Below are positions 5,309-10,230 of a stretch of DNA of 10,230 nt, one piece after another (position 1 is the first letter of the stretch; every line of letters starts with the position of its first letter). Source of the stretch: Chlamydiota bacterium (GTDB taxonomy: Bacteria > Auribacterota > UBA3054 > B51-G9). The notes under the pieces were generated by a model. It saw only the letters and a list, made by a program, of their open reading frames with translations, was not told the origin of the DNA and did no database searches. The DNA lies in contig QMOL01000074.1 of NCBI GenBank assembly GCA_003648225.1, positions 1 through 10,230 of the forward strand. Direction: 5' to 3'. The position numbers and the translations under genes are program-made.

Positions 5309-7066
5309 ATGACAAAATATTTACTCATTATTGCTGTTTGGATCGCTCTTTATGCATTGCCGCTTTTCCTTCATCCCATGCATCAGCCTGACGAAGCGCG
5401 ATACTCGGAAATCTCCCGTGAAATGGTCGTATCCGGTGATTGGCTTGTTTTAAGAATCAATGGAATGCCTTATCCGGAAAAACCGCCGCTGTTTAATTGG
5501 GCAAGTGCCGCCGGGTTCAAAATATTCGGACCGAAAATCTGGGTGGGTAGAATGGTTTCCGCGCTTTCAATGCTTTTTCTCTCAATCGGCATATTCGCGT
5601 TATTGAAAAAATTCATTGGTGAGACCGCCGCTCTCGTTGCTTCAATAATTGCTCTCGCGCAACTGGCGGCAGCGGGGATTGGTCAGTTATTTACTATGGA
5701 TCCGATGTTTTCTTTTTTTATGGGACTTACCATTTTATTTTCTATTCGCGTTATTCTTAGCGAATCAAAGAAAAGCTATTGGTTATTCGGCACAGCGGCT
5801 TCGTTATCCCTTGGCGGGGCTATGATGACTAAAGGGCCTGCCGGTCTGATTATTGTCGGCGGTATTGTTTTTTTATGGGCGATTTTAACTGGTAACTTCA
5901 AAAAGTTTTTAATTTTTATTATTAATCCGGTTTTCTGGATTTTGTCTATTGCTGTTTTATATGCTTATTATTATTTTGCCGAAAAACGTTTGCCGGGAAT
6001 TTCTAATTACTTTTTTATTCACGAAAATATTCTCCGCTATTTTACAAAAGTTCATAAACGAAGTAAACCTTTCTGGTATTTCTTTCCTCTCTTCCTTGGC
6101 GGAGCTTTGCCGTGGACTCTTATTATGCCTTTCGCCGCTCAATTTTATTACAAACACAAATCCGCCTGGCAAAAAGATAAAAGTTGGTTGCTGCTCGCAG
6201 GCGTTTGGGCTTTGTTCCCCGTTATCTTTTTCTCTTTTTCCGATTCTAAACTCCCTACATATATCCTGTTGAGTTTCTCGGGTGTAGGATTGTTCTTCGG
6301 CTTGTGGCTATACAGAATTTCAACAGACCAATTCGCGGAATATTATATTCTACTCCGTAAAAAAATTAAAATTCTTTACTCAATAACTTTTGCCGCTCTT
6401 ACAATAACGACATTTGTTTTCGCGATAATTTTTATGGCCGGTGTTAAGTTGTCAAAACACATGTTCCCTGAACCGTCAATTCCTGTTTGGTGCGTTTTTG
6501 TTGCTCTGCTTGCCGCGATATCCGCTTTAATTATATATTTCTACAAATGGCAGTCAATCAGAAATATGCTTGTTGTTTCAAGTATCATTATAATTATTGG
6601 CACCGGACTGATTGTTCGAGTAGCAAATCCTCAAATCGGTCATCCGGCATTAATAAATGAACTTAATAAATTGGCGCATCCTGAAGATATTATTGTTCAA
6701 TATTCTGTTCATGATATGGCAATTCCGTTTACACTGCAACGCAATATTTCAAGTTCTCTTGTTATTGGAGATATGAGATATGCAACGTCAAACACTCGTT
6801 TAGATTTAAGCGCGAAACATATAATCGATTATTATATTCGTGATGAAAAACAGTATGCCACTCCTACTAATTGGCCTTGTGATGAAAATATTTGGTATGA
6901 CCAGAATGGATTTATTAATATTTTCACCAATGATAAACCTGTTCTTGCATATACAAAAACAAAATATCTAGCATGGCTTAAAAACATCAAAGTCTTTCCT
7001 ATAACAAACGATTGGAAATATTCTATCATCGCGAATGAAGCTTATATAAATAAATATATGAAATAG
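5309..7066 (+). CDS. ArnT-like glycosyltransferase (GT39/GT83, PMT superfamily)
   Basis: The 585-residue integral membrane protein moves a sugar from a polyprenyl-phosphate donor to a lipid or protein acceptor on the outer face of the cytoplasmic membrane. The first external loop carries the family signature: PDEARYSEISREMVVSGDW from residue 27 (D28, E29, R31), then PYPEKPPLFNW at 54-64. A second conserved acidic residue is in FTMDPM (D131). Many hydrophobic helices alternate through about residue 430, followed by a soluble C-terminal domain of about 140 residues, the ArnT layout and length. ArnT adds 4-amino-4-deoxyarabinose to lipid A; the sugar and acceptor here cannot be read from sequence. 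It follows a sulfatase-fold transferase-like gene on the same strand but has its own promoter candidate. Start is ATG 5309, the first in frame, without a ribosome site. Confidence 0.93.
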   Translation: MTKYLLIIAVWIALYALPLFLHPMHQPDEARYSEISREMVVSGDWLVLRINGMPYPEKPPLFNWASAAGFKIFGPKIWVGRMVSALSMLFLSIGIFALLKKFIGETAALVASIIALAQLAAAGIGQLFTMDPMFSFFMGLTILFSIRVILSESKKSYWLFGTAASLSLGGAMMTKGPAGLIIVGGIVFLWAILTGNFKKFLIFIINPVFWILSIAVLYAYYYFAEKRLPGISNYFFIHENILRYFTKVHKRSKPFWYFFPLFLGGALPWTLIMPFAAQFYYKHKSAWQKDKSWLLLAGVWALFPVIFFSFSDSKLPTYILLSFSGVGLFFGLWLYRISTDQFAEYYILLRKKIKILYSITFAALTITTFVFAIIFMAGVKLSKHMFPEPSIPVWCVFVALLAAISALIIYFYKWQSIRNMLVVSSIIIIIGTGLIVRVANPQIGHPALINELNKLAHPEDIIVQYSVHDMAIPFTLQRNISSSLVIGDMRYATSNTRLDLSAKHIIDYYIRDEKQYATPTNWPCDENIWYDQNGFINIFTNDKPVLAYTKTKYLAWLKNIKVFPITNDWKYSIIANEAYINKYMK

Positions 7067-7081
7067 AAAGGAACGGGGCAT

Positions 7082-7111
7082 AAGCGCTAAAATAAAAATA
7101 CTATAGCGCTT
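7082..7111 (+). terminator. Weak stem-loop after the glycosyltransferase gene
   Basis: AAGCGCTA (7082-7089) pairs perfectly with TAGCGCTT (7104-7111) around a 14-nt loop, 16 nt after the stop codon. Only TTTAAAT follows, so the U-tract is poor and a terminator role is tentative; a regulator site is equally possible. Confidence 0.35.
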
Positions 7112-7252
7112 TAAATAGAAAAATATTCAGTAAAAAATATTCAACAGAAAAAGTCTAATACCTTTTAATAATGAGAAGCGTGGCAATTTCACTTGAATAT
7201 TGATGATTCTTGCTGAAAGTCCGCATTCTTATGGTGCTCTAAAAATTTTTAA

Positions 7253-7281
7253 TTGACATTTTTTAAATAATACATTAAAAC
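7253..7281 (+). promoter_or_regulatory. Candidate promoter of the maturase gene
   Basis: A perfect TTGACA at 7253-7258 is followed, 17 nt on, only by the poor -10 TAAAAC (7276-7281); TACATT at 7271 is too close. If used, transcription would begin at about 7288, the A of the ATG, giving a leaderless message. No Shine-Dalgarno site lies before the ATG. Confidence 0.4.
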
Positions 7282-7287
7282 CCTATT

Positions 7288-8526
7288 ATGAATTTTACTC
7301 AACAAATTCCTTTTCACATAATGGCAAAACCAATTGGCCCCATTTGCAATCTCTCCTGCAAGTATTGTTTTTATCTTGAAAAGCAACATCTTTTTCCGGA
7401 TAATGAAAAATATAAAATGCCGGATAAGATTCTCGAAACATTTGTGAAAAGCTATATCGAAACTAATCCGGCAAATGAAGTTAATTTCGCATGGCAGGGA
7501 GGAGAACCGACTTTAATGGGAATTGACTTTTTTAGAAAAGCAGTCGAACTTCAAAACAAATATTCAAACGGTAAAAAAATTTCTAACGCGTTTCAAACTA
7601 ACGGTATACTTCTTGATGACGAATGGTGCGATTTCCTTTCAAAAAATCATTTTCTCGTTGGTATAAGTATTGATGGACCACCGGAAATTAATGACGCATT
7701 TCGCGTTGACAAAAAAGGAAATCCAACAACTGAAATTGTAGTTATGGCAATCGAAAAAATGAAGAACTCCGGTGTCACTTTCAACTCCCTTTCATGTGTA
7801 AACAGATTGAGCGGAAGTAATCCCCTTAAAGTTTATAATTTCCTGAAATCTATCGGCGTAGATTTTATGCAGTTTATTCCCATTGTCGAAAGATTGCCTG
7901 ACGTTGAAGCGAATAAACTTGGCATAGAACTCGCCGTTCCGCCGGAACTTGATGAAGAACCTGAAGCTTCTGAAGTAACAAAATGGAGTGTTCAGCCCCG
8001 ACAGTATGGTAATTTCCTGAATTCTATTTTTGATGAATGGATAAAGCAAGATGTCGGCAAAATATTTGTCCAAATCTTTGACGTGGCTTTGTCGGCTTGG
8101 GTCGGCTATTCGCCGGGACTTTGTTCTTTCGCGCCTCGATGCGGTAATGCGTTAATCCTTGAGCATAACGGAGATATTTATGCCTGTGACCATTTCATGT
8201 ATCCAAAATATAATCGGGGAAATATTCTTGAAAAATCACTTGAACAAATTGTTTTCTCGCCCGAGCAAATTAAATTTGGAAACGATAAATTTAACGCTTT
8301 ACCTGACTTCTGCTTAAAATGTAGCGTTCGTTTTGTTTGTAACGGCGGATGTCCGAAACAGCGGTTTCTAAAAACCAAACAAGGAGATCCGGGACTGAAT
8401 TATCTTTGCGCGGGATACAAAAAATTCTTTAAACATATTGCACCGGAAATGGCGGAAATGACAAACCTTATCCAGTCAGGCCGACCAGCCGCCGATATTA
8501 TAGAAAAAACTCAACCGACTATTTAG
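7288..8526 (+). CDS. Anaerobic sulfatase-maturating enzyme (radical SAM/SPASM)
   Basis: The 412-residue protein oxidises an active-site Cys or Ser of sulfatases to formylglycine without oxygen. The radical SAM cluster motif is C20-x3-C24-x2-C27 in GPICNLSCKYCFYLEK, and the SAM-binding GGEPT is at 71-75 in FAWQGGEPTLMG. The C-terminal SPASM domain supplies eight cysteines for two auxiliary 4Fe-4S clusters: C279, C285, C300, C342, C345, C351, C355 and C374. YACDHF includes D301, which aligns by eye with the catalytic Asp of characterised enzymes. The length fits the usual 370-420. Peptide-modifying SPASM enzymes are the alternative, but the N-terminus (FHIMAKPIGPICNLSCKYC) is typical of sulfatase maturases. 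No formylglycine-type sulfatase or precursor peptide is visible in the window. Its 3' end overlaps a minus-strand gene remnant by a few bases. Confidence 0.96.
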   Translation: MNFTQQIPFHIMAKPIGPICNLSCKYCFYLEKQHLFPDNEKYKMPDKILETFVKSYIETNPANEVNFAWQGGEPTLMGIDFFRKAVELQNKYSNGKKISNAFQTNGILLDDEWCDFLSKNHFLVGISIDGPPEINDAFRVDKKGNPTTEIVVMAIEKMKNSGVTFNSLSCVNRLSGSNPLKVYNFLKSIGVDFMQFIPIVERLPDVEANKLGIELAVPPELDEEPEASEVTKWSVQPRQYGNFLNSIFDEWIKQDVGKIFVQIFDVALSAWVGYSPGLCSFAPRCGNALILEHNGDIYACDHFMYPKYNRGNILEKSLEQIVFSPEQIKFGNDKFNALPDFCLKCSVRFVCNGGCPKQRFLKTKQGDPGLNYLCAGYKKFFKHIAPEMAEMTNLIQSGRPAADIIEKTQPTI

Positions 8527-8701
8527 AAGTCAATTCTTTCTTTATTGCCATTCCTAAATTTTCAACATTATATAGCTTCTTGATATAACTGCCCGCGCCG
8601 AGTTGTAGCGCTTCTTTAACATTATCGTTCTCAGAAAATCCACTGGTTATAATTGTTTTCTGATTAGGGTAAATCTCCAATATCGTTAGAAGACGGAAAA
8701 G
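8519..8701 (-). pseudogene. Remnant: C-terminal half of a response-regulator receiver domain
   Basis: The minus strand has 60 open codons ending in TAG (8519-8521). They read as the second half of a REC domain: LEIYPNQKTIITSGFSEND, then VKEALQLGAGSYIKKLY, then VENLGMAIKKELTSK. The signal-transmitting Ser/Thr (TSGFS) and the conserved Lys (IKK) are present, while the usual KKPY proline is Leu. The phospho-acceptor Asp and acidic pocket of the first half are absent, and an in-frame stop (8702-8704) lies immediately upstream with no usable start. This REC subtype is common at the C-terminus of hybrid histidine kinases. The piece is clearly gene debris; its identification by motif is strong although the parent gene is inferred. 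It abuts the convergent maturase gene. Confidence 0.75.
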
Positions 8702-8750
8702 CTATATAGGCGCTAATAAAAAAAATGATTATGAAGAGAGTTTTTTTCAT
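8664..8750 (-). pseudogene. Signal-peptide start of a deleted gene
   Basis: ATG at 8748-8750 (minus strand) opens a 28-codon frame: MKKTLFIIIFFISAYIA, then FPSSNDIGDLP, then stop. The first 17 residues form a textbook signal peptide or first membrane helix. From about codon 17 the frame runs over the receiver-domain remnant in the wrong frame, so the natural continuation has been lost. A minus-strand extended -10 lies about 33 nt upstream. It could be the N-terminus of the same hybrid kinase, or of an unrelated exported protein. Confidence 0.45.
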
Positions 8751-8782
8751 ATTAAAATTATTCCACGTTTTTTGATTAGAAC

Positions 8783-8793
8783 ATTATACCATA
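8783..8793 (-). promoter_or_regulatory. Extended -10 upstream of the signal-peptide remnant
   Basis: Read on the minus strand this is TATGGTATAAT, identical over 11 nt to the element at 5202-5212. No clear -35 exists. It suggests that the remnant's promoter outlived its gene. Confidence 0.45.
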
Positions 8794-8822
8794 AATTCAC
8801 AAAATTGCCGGAGATAAAATGG

Positions 8823-8851
8823 TTGACAAAAAAAGTGATTATGAGTACAAT
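8823..8851 (+). promoter_or_regulatory. Near-consensus sigma-70-type promoter of the GH2 gene
   Basis: TTGACA (8823-8828) and TACAAT (8846-8851) are separated by exactly 17 nt, the best promoter in the window. Transcription should start near 8858, leaving a leader of about 44 nt. The spacer contains the repeated TGATTATGA word, a possible operator (inference). Confidence 0.75.
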
Positions 8852-8901
8852 GTATGTTCATCTATTTGTATCGTAACAAAACTATAACGAAATTATTGAA
8901 A

Positions 8902-10230
8902 ATGAAAATGCAAATTCCAAGATACGAACACCCAAAACCACAAGCAGCCCGTTCTGCTTGGCAAAATCTTAATGGTGAGTGGGAATTTACTGAAACAAAT
9001 TCTGTGTCGGAAAAAGCTGATAAAAAATATCTCTCAGTTGAAAAATTTGATGAAAAAATCGTCGTGCCGTTTTGCCGCGAAAGTGAACTGTCAGGCATAA
9101 ACAGAAAAGATTTTGTTAAATCTGTTTGGTATAAACGCTCTTTTTCAATACCAGAAAACTGGGGAACTAAAAGAATACTAATCCATTTTGGAGCTGTTGA
9201 CTGGCGCGCTCGCGTCTGGATTAACGGTTGCTTTGTTGGAATTCACATTGGCGGGCAGGCATCTTTTTCTTTTGAAATTACCAAATATTTAAAAAAAAAT
9301 GAAAATACAATTGTCGTTAATGCTTTTGATGATACCCGCAGCGGTATTCAGGCAAGTGGAAAACAATCGGATAAATTAAAAAGTTATGGCTGTCTTTATA
9401 CTGGAACAACTGGAATATGGCAAACTGTTTGGTTGGAAGCTGTGAGTAAAACTTATATTGAGAAATTTAAAATTACACCTGATCCTGATAATAAATGTGT
9501 TCATATCGAATCACTAATAAACGGAAAAACAAAAAATCTGATTTTAAACGCGGAAATCTACGAAAATAAAAATGTTGTCGCGAAGATAAAAGTTAAAGCC
9601 GGTATAATAACAAAATTTACAATCCCGCTCAAAAATCAAAAGATATGGTCAATTAAAAATCCGTTTCTTTATGATTTGAATCTGAAATTAATTGAAAAAA
9701 AACGCGCAATCGATAAAGTTAAATCTTACTTCGGGCAGAGAAAAATCGAAGTTATAGGCAAAAGTGTCCTAATTAACGGGGAAAAAATATTCCAAAGACT
9801 TATCCTTGATCAAGGATTTTATCCGGATGGTATATGGACTGCGCCAAATGATGCCGCGCTAAAAAATGATATTAAAATTTCGATGGCGGCAGGATTTAAC
9901 GGAGCACGACTTCACCAAAAAGTCTTTGAAGAAAGATTTCTCTATCACGCCGATAAAATGGGCTATATAGTTTGGGGCGAATATTCAAATTGGGGAATGA
10001 ATCATAATGACGAAGCGGCGAAATTGCCTGCAATGAATGAGTGGATAGAAATTGTTGAAAGAGATTATAATCATCCGTCAATAGTCGGTTGGTGCCCTTA
10101 TAACGAAACACCAAAAGAAGCTTCTGAAATTCAAAATGCAACCGTTCGGTTGACAAAAATTCTTGATCCGACCCGACCCGTTATTGATACAAGCGGTTGG
10201 TATCACAGCACATCCGAAACAGATATTTAT
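8902..10230 (+). CDS. Glycoside hydrolase family 2 (beta-galactosidase/glucuronidase-like), 3' end outside window
   Basis: 443 residues are present and the frame is still open at the right edge. The order is that of GH2 retaining enzymes: an N-terminal sugar-binding jelly roll (about 10-190; LNGEWEF, FGAVDWRARVWINGCFVGIH, GCLYTGTTGIWQTVWLE), an immunoglobulin-like domain (about 190-290), and the start of the catalytic barrel (RLILDQGFYPDGIWTAPND, AGFNGARLHQKVFEERFLYH, YIVWGE). The catalytic acid/base is E402 in GWCPYNET. The nucleophile should lie about 100 residues further, beyond the edge. The first residues MKMQIPRYEHPKPQAARSAW show no signal peptide, so it acts on imported oligosaccharides in the cytoplasm. 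ATG 8902 or ATG 8908 could start; no Shine-Dalgarno site is evident. The exact sugar cannot be told. The maturase upstream hints at sulfated glycan use. Confidence 0.94.
   Translation, partial: MKMQIPRYEHPKPQAARSAWQNLNGEWEFTETNSVSEKADKKYLSVEKFDEKIVVPFCRESELSGINRKDFVKSVWYKRSFSIPENWGTKRILIHFGAVDWRARVWINGCFVGIHIGGQASFSFEITKYLKKNENTIVVNAFDDTRSGIQASGKQSDKLKSYGCLYTGTTGIWQTVWLEAVSKTYIEKFKITPDPDNKCVHIESLINGKTKNLILNAEIYENKNVVAKIKVKAGIITKFTIPLKNQKIWSIKNPFLYDLNLKLIEKKRAIDKVKSYFGQRKIEVIGKSVLINGEKIFQRLILDQGFYPDGIWTAPNDAALKNDIKISMAAGFNGARLHQKVFEERFLYHADKMGYIVWGEYSNWGMNHNDEAAKLPAMNEWIEIVERDYNHPSIVGWCPYNETPKEASEIQNATVRLTKILDPTRPVIDTSGWYHSTSETDIY

Larger units (their letters stand above)
7067..7287. other. 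Intergenic region before the maturase gene
   Basis: Besides the stem-loop, it has a direct repeat AAAATATTCA (7120-7129 and 7134-7143) and a 17-codon open frame (7203-7256, MILAESPHSYGALKIFN) with no recognised relative. The stretch GAGAAGCGTGGCAATTT (from 7172) resembles degenerate copies of common intergenic repeats. None of these is firmly supported as functional. Confidence 0.3.
8702..8901. other. Divergent intergenic region before the GH2 gene
   Basis: It carries the leftward extended -10 (8783-8793), the rightward consensus promoter (8823-8851), and two near-identical 17-mers at 8718-8734 and 8828-8844 (16 of 17 matching, AAAAAAANTGATTATGA). Nothing else is recognised. Confidence 0.4.

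Noticed and set aside
5949..6272. Overlapping 107-codon plus-strand frame inside the glycosyltransferase gene
   Set aside because: Out-of-frame reading of a strongly supported membrane protein; hydrophobic Leu/Phe-rich output is expected from such shadows.
8527..8901. Precursor peptide for the radical SAM/SPASM enzyme
   Set aside because: The only small frames are the receiver-domain remnant and a signal peptide on the opposite strand; no Cys-rich or repeat-core peptide is present.
8862..9098. Minus-strand 78-codon frame over the GH2 start
   Set aside because: Antisense to the GH2 N-terminus and to its promoter; no family resemblance.

Overview
The window is AT-rich DNA from a bacterium that probably lives anaerobically. 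The pointers are an oxygen-sensitive radical SAM maturase of the anaerobic sulfatase-maturating type and a GGGtGRT/NifU-like Fe-S pair that is typical of anaerobes. Envelope-modifying membrane enzymes (an ArnT-like GT39/GT83 transferase and an LTA-synthase-like sulfatase-fold protein) and remnants of a probable hybrid histidine kinase fit a free-living or gut-associated bacterium. I cannot name the phylum from this sequence alone. No rRNA, tRNA, insertion sequence or CRISPR array was recognised.

Layout: (1) 1-377 holds no conventional gene; it carries a repeat cluster with a 65-nt period, copies of which contain overlapping hairpins and tiny open frames. (2) 378-2080, minus strand, is a two-gene operon: a NifU/IscU-like scaffold followed by the GGGtGRT protein, both with good Shine-Dalgarno sites. 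(3) 2081-2243 is the divergent regulatory region, with a 26-bp dyad plus a third half-site and an extended -10. (4) 2244-3255, plus strand, is a membrane-anchored protein that runs into the C-terminal half of a metallophosphoesterase but is split by a frame change at a run of nine A's. (5) 3236-5182 is a polytopic sulfatase-fold (LTA synthase/phosphoethanolamine-transferase-like) protein that lacks the first metal-binding motif of its family. (6) 5309-7066 is an ArnT-like lipid-linked glycosyltransferase. (7) 7288-8526 is an anaerobic sulfatase maturase (radical SAM/SPASM). (8) 8519-8750, minus strand, holds two gene remnants, the C-terminal half of a response-regulator receiver domain and a signal-peptide start, which look like the two surviving ends of a deleted gene. 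(9) From 8902 to the right edge is the first 443 residues of a glycoside hydrolase family 2 enzyme behind a near-consensus promoter.

How they may work together: the Fe-S pair stands alone and is probably under its own regulator. The sulfatase-fold protein and the ArnT-like protein could both decorate cell-envelope glycolipids. The maturase and the GH2 enzyme would fit breakdown of sulfated glycans if sulfatase genes lie beyond the right edge, but none is visible here. A recurring theme is loss from the middle of genes: the metallophosphoesterase, the sulfatase-fold protein and the probable kinase remnant each keep recognisable ends but lack an internal stretch. This is either real gene decay or an assembly effect, and it is the most unusual aspect of the window.
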